A stretch of 64,000 bases of DNA from Chloracidobacterium sp. Its GTDB lineage: Bacteria; Acidobacteriota; Blastocatellia; Pyrinomonadales; Pyrinomonadaceae. The notes beneath the pieces were generated by a model. That model saw only the letters and a program-made list of their open reading frames with translations. It ran no database searches and was not told the DNA's origin. Positions 52,874 to 62,014 of the stretch are shown here, one piece after another. The DNA lies in the NCBI GenBank assembly GCA_016715795.1, contig JADJXP010000002.1:186001-250000 (forward strand), in the 5' to 3' direction. The position numbers and the translations under genes are program-made. Every line of letters begins with the position of its first letter. Positions within the stretch are counted from its first letter, which is position 1.

Positions 52874-54826
52874 ATGCCCGAGCACAACACTATCGAATCC
52901 GTCCTTACCGAGGACCGTGTTTTTGAGCCGCCGCCGGAATTTGCCCAGAGCGCGCATATGCGTTCGTTTGAGGAATACCTCTTGGCCTATGCGGATGCGG
53001 CTAAGGACGTGCCCGGCTTCTGGGCGAAGCAGGCCGAGTCGCTCGATTGGTTTCGCCGGTGGGACACCGTTCTCGAATGGTTTGAACCGCACGCCAAGTG
53101 GTTCGTCGGCGGCCGCATCAATATCTCGCACAACTGCCTCGACCGCCACCTCAACACGTGGCGCAAAAATAAAGCCGCCTTTATCTGGGAAGGCGAGCCC
53201 GGCGAGCAGCGAACTCTGACCTATTTACAACTGCACCGCGAGGTCTGCCGCTTTGCAAATGTGCTCAAGAAGCTCGGCGTTAAGACGGGCGACCGCGTCG
53301 CGCTCTACATGCCGCTCGTGCCTGAGCTTGCGATCGCGATGCTCGCGTGCACGCGCATCGGCGCGACGCACACGGTGATCTTTGGCGGATTTTCGGCTGA
53401 CGCGATCCGCGACCGCGTCAATGATTGCGGCTGTAAGCTCATCGTCACCGCCGACGGCGCCTATCGACGCGGGAGCGAGATCGAATTGAAAAAGGCAGTT
53501 GACGCCGCCGCACTGCAGTGCCCAACTGTTGAGAACATAGTGGTTTACCGCCGCACCGGCAGCGAGATCAAGATGCAGCCCGGCCGCGACCATTGGTGGC
53601 ACGAACTGATGGACGCCGTTGACGCGACGTGCCCGGCCGAGCCTTTGGAATCAGAACATCCGCTCTACATCCTTTATACGAGCGGCACGACCGGCAAGCC
53701 CAAGGGCATCCTCCACACCACCGGCGGCTACCTCGTGCAGGCGGCATACACGACCAAAATGGTCTTTGACCTCAAGGACGAAGACGTCTTTTGGTGCACC
53801 GCCGACATCGGCTGGGTCACGGGCCACAGCTATGTCGTCTATGGGCCGCTGGCGAATGGCGCTACGGTCGTGATGTATGAGGGCGCACCAAACTTTCCCG
53901 ACTTTGACCGCTTCTGGGACATCATCGAGCGCCACCGTGTGACGATCTTTTACACGGCGCCGACGGCCATTCGCGCATTCATAAAATGGGGCGAGCAGTA
54001 TCCGTTGAAGCACGACCTCAGCTCGCTTCGCCTGCTCGGCACCGTCGGCGAGCCGATCAATCCAGAGGCGTGGATGTGGTATCACCAGACGATAGGCAAG
54101 GGAAAATGCCCGATCGTAGATACGTGGTGGCAGACCGAGACGGGCTCGATCATGATAAGCCCTCTGCCCGGCGCGACGCCGACCGTTCCCGGAACGGCTA
54201 CTCGCCCGCTGCCCGGCATCATTCTCGATGTTGTCAATAAAAAGGGCGAATCGGTCGGCGACAACGAGGGCGGCTATCTCGTCGCTCGGCATCCGTGGCC
54301 GTCGATGCTCCGCACGCTGTGGGGCGACGACGAGCGGTATAAACAGGCGTATTGGTCAGAGATACCGGGAATGTATTTCGCCGGCGACGGCGCTCGGCGC
54401 GACGAGCGCGGCTACTATTGGATCATGGGCCGCGTTGACGACGTGATCAACGTGAGCGGTCACCGGCTCGGCACGGCTGAGATCGAGTCCGCGCTCGTGT
54501 CGCACGAAACGGTTGCCGAGGCCGCCGTCGTCGGCCGCCCCGACGACCTCAAAGGCCAGGCCATCGCGGCATTCATCACGCTCGAAGGCGGCCGCACGGG
54601 CAGCGACGAATTAAAGGAGACCTTACGCACCCACGTCGCCAAAGAGATCGGCGCCCTCGCCAAACCCGACGACATCCGCTTCACCGATGCCCTGCCAAAA
54701 ACGCGTTCGGGCAAAATAATGCGGCGATTATTGCGCGAACTTGCCTCCAGCGGCACCGTCGCCGGCGACGTCACCACGCTCGAGGATTTCTCTGTTCTGG
54801 AAAAATTGAGAGAGGACGAGGAATAA
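52874..54826 (+). CDS. acsA: Acetyl-CoA synthetase (AMP-forming)
   Basis: A 650-residue acetate-CoA ligase. The adenylation motif is YTSGTTGKPKG; other conserved parts are WWQTETGSIMISPLPG, GYYWIMGRVDDVINVSGHRL and the end PKTRSGKIMRRLLREL, whose Lys is the classic acetylation site that switches the enzyme off. It activates acetate for central metabolism. Length is normal. Upstream lies a family B repeat; no regulator is adjacent. Confidence 0.95.
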   Translation: MPEHNTIESVLTEDRVFEPPPEFAQSAHMRSFEEYLLAYADAAKDVPGFWAKQAESLDWFRRWDTVLEWFEPHAKWFVGGRINISHNCLDRHLNTWRKNKAAFIWEGEPGEQRTLTYLQLHREVCRFANVLKKLGVKTGDRVALYMPLVPELAIAMLACTRIGATHTVIFGGFSADAIRDRVNDCGCKLIVTADGAYRRGSEIELKKAVDAAALQCPTVENIVVYRRTGSEIKMQPGRDHWWHELMDAVDATCPAEPLESEHPLYILYTSGTTGKPKGILHTTGGYLVQAAYTTKMVFDLKDEDVFWCTADIGWVTGHSYVVYGPLANGATVVMYEGAPNFPDFDRFWDIIERHRVTIFYTAPTAIRAFIKWGEQYPLKHDLSSLRLLGTVGEPINPEAWMWYHQTIGKGKCPIVDTWWQTETGSIMISPLPGATPTVPGTATRPLPGIILDVVNKKGESVGDNEGGYLVARHPWPSMLRTLWGDDERYKQAYWSEIPGMYFAGDGARRDERGYYWIMGRVDDVINVSGHRLGTAEIESALVSHETVAEAAVVGRPDDLKGQAIAAFITLEGGRTGSDELKETLRTHVAKEIGALAKPDDIRFTDALPKTRSGKIMRRLLRELASSGTVAGDVTTLEDFSVLEKLREDEE

Positions 54827-54874
54827 GCGTCTAACACGAGAGTAACAGCAAACCACACAGTATCCGCGTGAATT

Positions 54875-54963
54875 CAGAACCGAGAGCGGCAGCGACCGGA
54901 TTCTCTCTGCGTGCGAATGTTTATCGGTGAAAGGATCCGGTCGTTTCCGCTCCCGGTTCTGAC
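54875..54963. repeat. Inverted repeat after acsA
   Basis: cagaaccgagagcggcagcgaccggatt faces ggatccggtcgtttccgctcccggttctg, an imperfect pair of about 28 bp with 33 bases between. Terminator-like position. Confidence 0.75.
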
Positions 54964-54999
54964 CTTCTATCACCCACGAGTACCGAATCTACGCAGTTT

Positions 55000-55144
55000 G
55001 CGACATTTTGTGCATTTTGAGTTATTTTGTGCATTCTGCATCATTCTGCGAATTCTGGCATTCCAATCCGCGTGTGTTCCTGCTATGAATGTGAACCGCG
55101 AATGAACGCAGGTCCATCTGTGTTCATCCGTGGTTAAACGCCCT
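55000..55144. repeat. Repeat upstream of the second terminase
   Basis: 55000-55070 (acattttgtgcattttgagt ... cattctgcgaattctggcat) is the inverted counterpart of 11436-11503. 55070-55140 holds tgaatgtgaaccgcgaatga / ctgtgttcatccgtggttaa type sequence. No gene seen. Confidence 0.7.
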
Positions 55145-57214
55145 ATGCCACATTCGACTGACCGGCAACGCATCGAAGACTGTCGCCGACTTTACCTGAA
55201 ACACAATGGCCGACACCACGAACAGATCGAACGCGAAATGCGCTCTCTCGGCCACACCCGATTCCGCCGCCGCGTGCTCTACCGCCGCAACGAACGCGGC
55301 CGGTCCGTGCCGGGCTGGGTCGAGCTCTATGGTTGGAAGGCAGAACCCCCTGCGTTAATGGGGGGCAGTCCCTTGCGTCAGAGAAGCTCTAAAGGAATGC
55401 GCGGCACGCGGGGAACGCGAACGCCCCCTGCTTACGCAGGGGGTTCTGCCCTGTATCGGCGGCCGTCGGGCAAATTCAACCACAGCAAGTGGCGCCGGCA
55501 GCGCAAACCTCGCCGCAGGCCGCCGACTGATCTTGAGCGGGGCCAAGGCCCCATCCCAACCCGGAGCACTCTGACGATAGATGCTTCCTCGAAAGCTGCC
55601 TTCTCTCCAAACTCCCCAAACTCTATGAACTTTTCTGATTGGCTCATATCTGTCTCACCATATATGACGTGGGACGCAGCGCACCATCGGCACATTATCG
55701 ATACGCTCGAGCGCGTCACATCGGGCGAGTGTAAGCGGCTGATGATCTTTATGCCGCCGCGACACGGCAAATCAGAGCTTGTTACGGTCCGATACGCCGC
55801 CTGGCGCATGAGGCAAAAGCCCGATATGAACGTCATCATCGGCAGCTATAACCAACGCCTCGCCAATCGATTCTCGCGAAAGATCAAGACCGTGTTGTGC
55901 GACGACTTTCAGATAACCGCAGAGACGCAGAGACGCAGAGAAGACGAGAACGGCCAAGAAAATGAAACTGACGTTCCGCACAACTCGGAGCGAGGCGTCG
56001 ACTCTCGCAATTCTAAAAACTCTTCTCCGCGTCTCAGCGTCTCTGCGGTTAATGAAAACGAGTCACCCTTTCCATTCAACCGGCCACGGTTCAAGAACTC
56101 CGAATCCGAATGGGAGACGCGGGCGGGCGGGGGCCTTCGTGCGGTCGGCGTCGGGTCGGGCGTGACGGGCTTTGGCGCAAATCTGATAATTGTCGATGAC
56201 CCCATAAAATCAAGGGCCGAGGCCAATAGCATCAAATACCGCGAACGCGTCCATGATTGGTTCAATGACGATCTCTACACACGCCTCGAACCCAACGGCC
56301 AGATCATCCTCATCCAGACCCGCTGGCACGAAGACGACCTCGCCGGACGCCTGCTGGCCGAGGAAAACGGCAGCGAATGGACGGTAATCAACCTGCCGGC
56401 GTTGGCGGAAGAGAATTTAACCGCAGAGACGCAGAGACGCGAAGAAGAACCGGGAAAAGAAATAGGCACCGTGCATGGCAGCAACGATCTTCCCTTTTCC
56501 CCTCTGCGTCTCGGCGCCTCCGCGGTTCAAACCGATCTTCTTGGCCGCACGCCTGGCGACGCTCTTTGGCCCGCGAGATTCGACGTTCCGCACCTCGAAA
56601 ACACCAGAGAAAAGATAGGCAGCTACTCGTTTGCGTCCCTGTATCAGCAGCATCCGGTGCCGGCGGAGGGCGGATTGTTCAAACGGGAGTGGTTTCGGCA
56701 CATTGTTGACCGGCCGCCGCACGGACTTATATGGAAACGCGGATATGACCTCGGAATTACCGCGAACGCAACCTCGGATCACACCGCAAGCTATCGTGTG
56801 GCCTATGACAAAGAGGGAATTCTGTATATCGACGGCGGTTATCGCCGCCGGATCGAGTATCCCGACCAACGCCGCTATATCCTGGGACGCATCCGCGAGG
56901 AACTCGATACCGAGCATGGCATCGAGGACACGGCAAACGGTTCGGCGGTCGTCCAGGAACTCAGAAAGGAGTTTCGCCTTCAGGGACGAGCCTTTCGCGC
57001 CGTCAAGCCCAAGGGCGACAAGGTAACGCGCTGCCTCGCCTGGATGAACCTCGCCGAGGCCGGAAATGTGCGGCTCGTGCGGGCCGCGTGGAACAAGGAA
57101 TTCATCGATGAGTGCTGCGCATTCCCGCTGGGGACGCACGATGACCAGATCGACGCCGTCTCGATCGCCGTCGCGATGCACGCCAGGCATAAGTACAGGG
57201 CGTATGGATTTTAG
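55145..57214 (+). CDS. Phage terminase large subunit, copy 2, solitary
   Basis: About 689 residues. It has a small basic N-terminal domain (RQRIEDCRRLYLKHNGRHHE), Walker A PPRHGKSELVTV, NVIIGSYNQRLANRFSRKIK, Walker B IIVDDPIKSR, and a nuclease half with GYDLGITANATSDHTASYRV and HDDQIDAVSIAV. It is clearly paralogous to copy 1 through the ATPase and C-terminus. It lacks any other phage genes nearby. Three in-frame repeat insertions are present: a family F pair after the N-terminal domain, a family D element (TAETQRREDE onward) in the ATPase, and another family D element (LTAETQRREEE onward) after LPALAEE, the same site used in copy 1. Confidence 0.9.
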   Translation: MPHSTDRQRIEDCRRLYLKHNGRHHEQIEREMRSLGHTRFRRRVLYRRNERGRSVPGWVELYGWKAEPPALMGGSPLRQRSSKGMRGTRGTRTPPAYAGGSALYRRPSGKFNHSKWRRQRKPRRRPPTDLERGQGPIPTRSTLTIDASSKAAFSPNSPNSMNFSDWLISVSPYMTWDAAHHRHIIDTLERVTSGECKRLMIFMPPRHGKSELVTVRYAAWRMRQKPDMNVIIGSYNQRLANRFSRKIKTVLCDDFQITAETQRRREDENGQENETDVPHNSERGVDSRNSKNSSPRLSVSAVNENESPFPFNRPRFKNSESEWETRAGGGLRAVGVGSGVTGFGANLIIVDDPIKSRAEANSIKYRERVHDWFNDDLYTRLEPNGQIILIQTRWHEDDLAGRLLAEENGSEWTVINLPALAEENLTAETQRREEEPGKEIGTVHGSNDLPFSPLRLGASAVQTDLLGRTPGDALWPARFDVPHLENTREKIGSYSFASLYQQHPVPAEGGLFKREWFRHIVDRPPHGLIWKRGYDLGITANATSDHTASYRVAYDKEGILYIDGGYRRRIEYPDQRRYILGRIREELDTEHGIEDTANGSAVVQELRKEFRLQGRAFRAVKPKGDKVTRCLAWMNLAEAGNVRLVRAAWNKEFIDECCAFPLGTHDDQIDAVSIAVAMHARHKYRAYGF
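55336..55458. repeat. Family F palindrome pair inside terminase copy 2
   Basis: ggcagaaccccctgcgttaatgg and ccccctgcttacgcagggggttctgccctg; translates to KAEPPALMGG and PPAYAGGSA; frame kept. Confidence 0.85.
55915..56062. repeat. Family D element inside terminase copy 2 (first)
   Basis: ataaccgcagagacgcagag faces ctccgcgtctcagcgtctctgcggttaat across about 100 bases; open frame. Confidence 0.85.
56414..56536. repeat. Family D element inside terminase copy 2 (second)
   Basis: tttaaccgcagagacgcagag faces cctctgcgtctcggcgcctccgcggttca; open frame. Confidence 0.85.
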
Positions 57215-57227
57215 GAGGGAAGTACGG

Positions 57228-57395
57228 CTTGGCGGCTTGCCGCCCTATTTGCGGAGGAGCTTGCTCCTCCGACGGGCGGCAAAATACATGCGGCTTGCCG
57301 CCGCTGTCGGCATGGCGGCGGCAAGCCGCGATGGTAGGCGACGGATGCAACGGGGCAGCAAGCTGCTCCGCAAATAGAGCGGCAAGCCGCGGTAG
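57228..57395. repeat. Composite palindromic repeat, family E, copy 2
   Basis: gcggcttgccgccctatttgcgga, ggagcttgctcctcc, gcggcttgccgccgctgtcgg / catggcggcggcaagccgc, and tccgcaaatagagcggcaagccgc. First 24 bases match the copy at 9.84 kb. Confidence 0.88.
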
Positions 57396-57478
57396 TGATC
57401 CACTATCCAAGCCGCCGAGCTTTTGTCGTTGGCACGGAAAAACAGTATTCTTATTATTTTGGTTTTCGGAGGAGATAA

Positions 57479-58795
57479 ATGGTTGAGAAAGGTGTTGAGA
57501 TAGCCCCGGCGGAAGGCAAGCTGGGCGTTCTGTTGGTTGGCTTAGGTGCGGTTTCGACGACGCTCGTGGCGGGCGTTGAGGCGATAAAGCGCGGCTTGTC
57601 GGAACCGGTCGGCTCATTGACGCAGATGGGCACGATCCGGCTGGGCAAGCGGACGGATGACCGCGTGCCAAAGATAAAGGATCTTGTGCCGCTCGCCTCG
57701 CTGGACGACATCGTATTCGGCGCGTGGGATATCTTTAAGGAAAACGCCTATGACGCCGCGATGAACGCCGGCGTGCTGGACAAAGATCTGCTTAATCAGG
57801 TCTCCGAGCAACTCGCCTCGCTCAAGCCGATGGCGGCCGTTTTTGAGCAGCGATACGTCAAGCGCCTTCAGGGCGACAACATCAAATCCGGCAAGAACAA
57901 GATGGACCTTGCCGAGCAGTTAATTGAAGATATAGCTCGATTTAAGAGCGAGCATGGCTGCTCGAGGCTCGTCATGGTCTGGGCCGCCTCGACCGAGATC
58001 TATATCGAGGAGGCCGAGTGTCACGCCTCGCTCGACGCATTCGAAAAGGCGATGTATGACAATGACGAACGCATCGCCCCATCGATGATCTACGCCTACG
58101 CCGCGTTGAGATCGGGCGTGCCCTTCGCCAACGGAGCCCCGAATTTGACGGTCGATATTCCCGCGATGGTCGAGCTTGCCGACCGGACGAATATGCCCAT
58201 CTGCGGCAAGGATTTTAAGACTGGCCAGACGCTGATGAAGACCATCCTCGCCCCCGGCCTCAAATCGCGAATGATCGGCCTCGAAGGCTGGTATTCGACA
58301 AACATTCTGGGAAACCGTGACGGCGAAGTGCTCGATGATCCTGAGAACTTTAAGTCAAAGGAAGTTTCAAAGCTGTCGGTGCTCGAACATATTTTCCAAC
58401 CTGAGGTTTATCCGGAACTCTACAAGGACTTTTCGCACGTCGTGCGCATCAATTACTATCCGCCGCGCGGCGATAACAAAGAGGGCTGGGACAACATAGA
58501 CATTTTCGGCTGGCTCGGCTACAAGATGCAGATCAAGATCGATTTTCTCTGCCGCGATTCGATCCTCGCCGCACCGCTCGCCCTTGACCTCGCCCTATTC
58601 ATGGACCTCGCCGCACGTGCCGGAATGAAAGGCGTCCAGGAATGGCTCTCGTTCTACTTCAAGGCCCCGCAAACCGCTCCGGGGCTATACCCCGAGCACG
58701 ACCTGTTCATTCAGTTGATGAAACTCAAGAACACGCTACGGCACATGAAGGGCGAGGAATTGATAACGCATCTGGGGCTGGAGTATTACGACTAA
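57479..58795 (+). CDS. Myo-inositol-1-phosphate synthase
   Basis: A 438-residue NAD-dependent enzyme turning glucose-6-phosphate into inositol-1-phosphate. The NAD-binding start LGVLLVGLGAVSTTLVAGVE, NKMDLAEQLIEDIARFKSEH, VWAASTEIYIEEAECHASLD, CGKDFKTGQTLMKTILAPGL and SKEVSKLSVLEHIFQPEVYP are all typical of the bacterial/archaeal type. GGAGGAGA precedes the ATG. Product may feed phospholipid or osmolyte synthesis. A weak hairpin (about 58816-58840) follows. Confidence 0.92.
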   Translation: MVEKGVEIAPAEGKLGVLLVGLGAVSTTLVAGVEAIKRGLSEPVGSLTQMGTIRLGKRTDDRVPKIKDLVPLASLDDIVFGAWDIFKENAYDAAMNAGVLDKDLLNQVSEQLASLKPMAAVFEQRYVKRLQGDNIKSGKNKMDLAEQLIEDIARFKSEHGCSRLVMVWAASTEIYIEEAECHASLDAFEKAMYDNDERIAPSMIYAYAALRSGVPFANGAPNLTVDIPAMVELADRTNMPICGKDFKTGQTLMKTILAPGLKSRMIGLEGWYSTNILGNRDGEVLDDPENFKSKEVSKLSVLEHIFQPEVYPELYKDFSHVVRINYYPPRGDNKEGWDNIDIFGWLGYKMQIKIDFLCRDSILAAPLALDLALFMDLAARAGMKGVQEWLSFYFKAPQTAPGLYPEHDLFIQLMKLKNTLRHMKGEELITHLGLEYYD

Positions 58796-58815
58796 GGCTA
58801 TTTGATAAGAAGAAA

Positions 58816-58840
58816 GGCGACCGGTTTGTAGCCGGCCGCC
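58816..58840 (+). terminator. Possible terminator after inositol-phosphate synthase
   Basis: GGCGaCCGG and CCGGcCGCC pair with one mismatch around tttgtag; no T-run, so weak. Confidence 0.4.
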
Positions 58841-58954
58841 GATGTTAACTGAAGGTCGCATTCGAAACCCGATCACTCGGTGAACGCGCCAAGTTTCGCA
58901 ATGACAATATAGTTGAAGAAACTTGCTTGTGTCAAGCGAATTGTATGACAAAGG

Positions 58955-59028
58955 CGCCCCCGGTGGGACTCGAACCCACGACCTTCAGTTTGCGAAACTC
59001 GACGCTCTATCCACTGAGCTACAGAGGC
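58955..59028 (-). tRNA. tRNA gene, probably tRNA-Arg, with unusual anticodon arm
   Basis: Minus strand folds as a tRNA: acceptor GCCTCTG / CGGGGGC (two G-U pairs), D-arm TAGCTCAGTGGATAGAGC, T-arm GTGGG-TTCGAGT-CCCAC. CCA is not encoded. The anticodon arm (tcgagtttcgcaaactga) has one extra base: the best fold bulges a G and gives loop TTCGCAA (anticodon CGC, Ala), while the standard offset gives TCG (Arg) with weak stem. The body looks like tRNA-Arg, and there is no G3-U70 pair as tRNA-Ala would need, so Arg is preferred but not certain. Confidence 0.75.
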
Positions 59029-59360
59029 GCACGTGGAGTGTAGATTGAGCTCGCTGACACTGTCAACTCGGCATCGCCAATACGATCAATGGTTTGGCGG
59101 TTCCACGGATATTTGAAAATTTATTTGAAAATCTGTTGCGCAGCGACGTAAATGTGTGTTACATAAGGAATTGCCGCGGGCCTTCATACTCGGGGCGTTC
59201 CTTGGGCTTGTAACCTTTCACACTAAAAGTCCAGCCAACGATACATATTTTGAAATCATCATTGCTGACGGACGGCACTGCTGTTTGGCCGTCGCGGCAA
59301 GTTTGGATCAAAACAGCGTTCTTGATGCTGAGGGCATAGGTGCCCGAAGTGAGGAAAGAG
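59029..59360. other. Leader region of the AAA+ ATPase gene
   Basis: About 330 bases with no convincing gene on either strand. AGGAAAGAG just before ATG 59361 is the ribosome site. Promoter boxes were not identified. Confidence 0.4.
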
Positions 59361-60578
59361 ATGAAACAGGAATCGGCTAAGAAGAAGGAGCAGGCTGCTG
59401 AGAAGGGCGTGTTGCTCGATCCCGAGCGAAAAAGCCCGCGTGCGGCCGAGTTTGAAGATAAGCTGTCCGCGTTGATCGTCGGCCAGGAGCGCGCCGTGCG
59501 CCGCATGAGCGGGCTCTTTCAGATCTATCTCGCCGGGATGAATAATCCGGCACGGCCGATCGGTACGATGCTCTTTCTCGGGCCGACCGGCTCGGGTAAG
59601 ACGCGAGTTGTCGAGGCGGCAAGCGAGGTGCTATTTTCGGATCCTTTTGCGGTCGTAAAGATCGATTGTGCCGAATTCCAGCATTCTCACGAGATCGCCA
59701 AGCTGATCGGCTCGCCGCCGGGATATCTCGGCCATCGCGAGACGTCGCCGATGCTGACGCAGGAGAATCTCGACAAGGCGCACACGGACGACAACAAACT
59801 GACGTTCGTACTGTTCGACGAGATCGAGAAGGCAAGCGACAGCTTATGGCAGCTGCTGCTCGGAATTCTCGACAAAGCGACGCTCACGCTGGGCGACAAT
59901 CGGCGGGTGGACTTTTCGCGAACGGTCGTCATTATGACGTCCAATCTCGGTGCCCGCGAAATGTCAGAGATGATCTCGGGCGGCATCGGCTTTGCACCGA
60001 CAAAGACCGACGCCACGAAAGAGGACAACGAGATCGATACAAAGATCTATCGCACCGCCCTCGAGGCGGCAAAGCGAAAGTTCTCGCCCGAGTTCATGAA
60101 CCGTATCGACAAGGTGGTCGTCTTTCGCAGTCTGAAGGAACACCATCTGCGGCAGATACTCGATATCGAGCTTGGTTCGGTGCAGGCGAGGATCACGGAA
60201 TCCGCCGGGACGAAATTCATCTTTGAGTGCACGGACGCGGCAAAGGAATTCTTGTTAGGCGAGGGCATCGACCTGAAATACGGGGCACGCCACCTCAAGC
60301 GGGCGATCGAGCGATTCCTTGTGTATCCGCTCTCAAACCTCGTGGCGACCGAGCAGGTTGAGACCGGCGATTACGTCGTGGTCGATTTTGACAAGGGCAA
60401 GGATACGCTGACGTTCATGAAGCAAGCCGGCAAGATGATCGTTTCGGAATCACCGGAGCGTTACGAAAACGACGACGAGCCCCTCGTTAGCGCCGACGCT
60501 GTCGGATTACCGCTGCCGTCTGCGGCCACAGGGACCCAGCTCAGCAAGTCAAAGGGCAGCGACCCGCACGAAGGGTAG
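59361..60578 (+). CDS. Single-domain AAA+ ATPase, Clp/Hsp100-related
   Basis: About 405 residues. Walker A is GPTGSGKT (residues 74-81), Walker B VLFDEIEK (150-157), sensor MTSNLGARE, arginine-finger region FSPEFMNRID, and a C-terminal D2-small domain (GIDLKYGARHLKRAIERFLV). It resembles the second ring of ClpA/ClpB but has no N-domain, first ring or ClpX zinc finger. GGIGFAP (about 207-213) contains an IGF tripeptide, the ClpP-docking loop in ClpX-like unfoldases. No clpP is nearby. An unfoldase role is inferred. Confidence 0.85.
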   Translation: MKQESAKKKEQAAEKGVLLDPERKSPRAAEFEDKLSALIVGQERAVRRMSGLFQIYLAGMNNPARPIGTMLFLGPTGSGKTRVVEAASEVLFSDPFAVVKIDCAEFQHSHEIAKLIGSPPGYLGHRETSPMLTQENLDKAHTDDNKLTFVLFDEIEKASDSLWQLLLGILDKATLTLGDNRRVDFSRTVVIMTSNLGAREMSEMISGGIGFAPTKTDATKEDNEIDTKIYRTALEAAKRKFSPEFMNRIDKVVVFRSLKEHHLRQILDIELGSVQARITESAGTKFIFECTDAAKEFLLGEGIDLKYGARHLKRAIERFLVYPLSNLVATEQVETGDYVVVDFDKGKDTLTFMKQAGKMIVSESPERYENDDEPLVSADAVGLPLPSAATGTQLSKSKGSDPHEG

Positions 60579-60601
60579 ATCGATGGGAACTTGAAAAAGC
60601 C

Positions 60602-60630
60602 GGGAGCGGCCGGTTACCGCTCCCACTTTT
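60602..60630 (+). terminator. Rho-independent terminator after AAA+ gene
   Basis: GGGAGCGG (60602-60609) pairs with CCGCTCCC (60617-60624), followed by acttttat. Confidence 0.75.
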
Positions 60631-60683
60631 ATGAAAATGTTGTATTGCAGATGGGCGGCAGCTGCGTATCTGCGACGCCAATT

Positions 60684-60716
60684 GTAGTTGCTAATTTGAT
60701 AATTACTAATTGGCTG
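60684..60716. repeat. A/T-rich tract, taattactaatt type
   Basis: ttgctaatttgataattactaattgg is nearly the sequence at 51105-51135 (tttgataattactaattag). Confidence 0.7.
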
Positions 60717-60728
60717 GTTCTTTGAAAA

Positions 60729-61907
60729 CTAAACCTGATCGAGAGCTTGAGTAATATCAGCGATCAAGTCGTTGACGTCCTCGACGCCGACCGACAGGCG
60801 TATCAGGCCGTCCGTAATGCCGGCCCTGAGGCGGCCCTCAGGTGAGAGTGAGGCGTGCGTCATCGAGGCCGAATGCTGCACGATCGTCTCGACACCGCCG
60901 AGCGACGTTGCCAGCGTACAGAGGCTGACGGCGTTTGCAAAAGCCTTTCCGGCCGCGACCGAGCCGAGATCGAATCCGATCATGCCGCCGTAGCCGCCCG
61001 GCATCTGTCGGCTTGCGACATCGTGATTTGCGTGCGATGCGAGTCCGGGATAAAAGACGGCCTCAACCTTGGGGTGATCGCCTAACATATTCGCTATTGC
61101 GTATGCGTTAGAGTTGTGGCGTTCCATCCTAAGGGCTAGCGTCTTGATGCCGCGCAGCACGAGCCATGCGACCTGCGGTGCAATGTTGCCGCCATAGAGC
61201 TTGTTGGCACCATGCCGCGCCGCCTCGACGAATTCGGCGGACCCGACGATTACGCCGGCCGTGAGGTCGCTGTGGCCGCCGAGATACTTGGTGGCGCTGT
61301 GGATGACGGCGTCAACGCCAAGCTCGAGCGGCCGCTGGTTGAACGGCGTGGCAAAGGTGTTGTCGGCGACGGTCTTGATGCCGTCGTCCTTTGCGATTCC
61401 GGTGACTGCCTCGATATCGGTGATCAGCACGAGCGGATTGCTCGGCGTCTCGATCCAGAAGAGTCTCGTGTTGGGCCGGATCGCCGCTCGATAATTCTCG
61501 GCATCGGTCGCATCGACAAACGTTGTCTCGATGCCAAATCGCTCTTTGATATTCTGTAGGAAATTGGTAGCCGTCGAGTACATCGACTGAGGCGCGACGA
61601 TGTGGTCGCCGGCACGGCAGGCCGTAAACACGGCGGCGGAAACGGCCGCCATTCCCGATGCGAGTGTCAGTGCCGCCTCGCCGTTCTCGAGGTCGCGGAC
61701 GGCGGATTCGAGGGCACGCTGTGTCGGATTGCCGAGGCGGCCGTAGTAGTAGCCGTCTTTCTCCTCATTGTGAATGGCCGCGCCCTCGTCGGCGTCGGCA
61801 AATGCATACACGGAGGCGGGATAGATCGGAACAGACAACGCCCCGAAATGGCTCGTCCGGTCATCGCCGGCATGAACGGCCTTGGTAAACAGCGACGCTT
61901 TGCTCAT
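60729..61907 (-). CDS. Cys/Met-metabolism PLP enzyme, cystathionine gamma-synthase-like
   Basis: A 392-residue PLP enzyme of the trans-sulfuration family (cystathionine gamma-synthase, methionine gamma-lyase, O-acylhomoserine sulfhydrylase). Segments: YYYGRLGNPTQRALESAVRD, AALTLASGMAAVSAAVFTAC, the PLP-Lys region HSATKYLGGHSDLTAGVIVG, and GLIRLSVGVEDVNDLIADI at the end. The exact substrate cannot be decided from sequence. The start ATG 61907 (MSKASLFTKAVHAGDDR) is chosen for the conserved opening. It diverges from an ArsR regulator gene. Confidence 0.85.
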   Translation of the reverse strand: MSKASLFTKAVHAGDDRTSHFGALSVPIYPASVYAFADADEGAAIHNEEKDGYYYGRLGNPTQRALESAVRDLENGEAALTLASGMAAVSAAVFTACRAGDHIVAPQSMYSTATNFLQNIKERFGIETTFVDATDAENYRAAIRPNTRLFWIETPSNPLVLITDIEAVTGIAKDDGIKTVADNTFATPFNQRPLELGVDAVIHSATKYLGGHSDLTAGVIVGSAEFVEAARHGANKLYGGNIAPQVAWLVLRGIKTLALRMERHNSNAYAIANMLGDHPKVEAVFYPGLASHANHDVASRQMPGGYGGMIGFDLGSVAAGKAFANAVSLCTLATSLGGVETIVQHSASMTHASLSPEGRLRAGITDGLIRLSVGVEDVNDLIADITQALDQV

Positions 61908-61958
61908 AGATGTGTAATCGTAATAGCAAATGAGAGCGAAACGCAACAGAGTATTCAA

Positions 61959-61990
61959 TTGACTTAAGATATATGGCTAACGTAATATCT
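61959..61990 (+). promoter_or_regulatory. Promoter and possible operator of the ArsR gene
   Basis: TTGACT (61959-61964) and TAATAT (61983-61988), 18 bp apart. AGATAT (61967-61972) and ATATCT (61985-61990) form a short inverted repeat over it, a candidate ArsR site. GGAGG lies before the start. Confidence 0.5.
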
Positions 61991-62014
61991 AAGCGAACAT
62001 GGAGGTAACAGGCA

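Noticed and set aside
58955..59028. Calling the tRNA tRNA-Ala from its CGC loop
   Set aside because: It lacks the G3-U70 identity pair and the loop reading requires a bulged base.
59156..59506. Open frames on both strands before the AAA+ gene
   Set aside because: Neither has a ribosome site or recognisable motif, and one runs antisense into the AAA+ gene.
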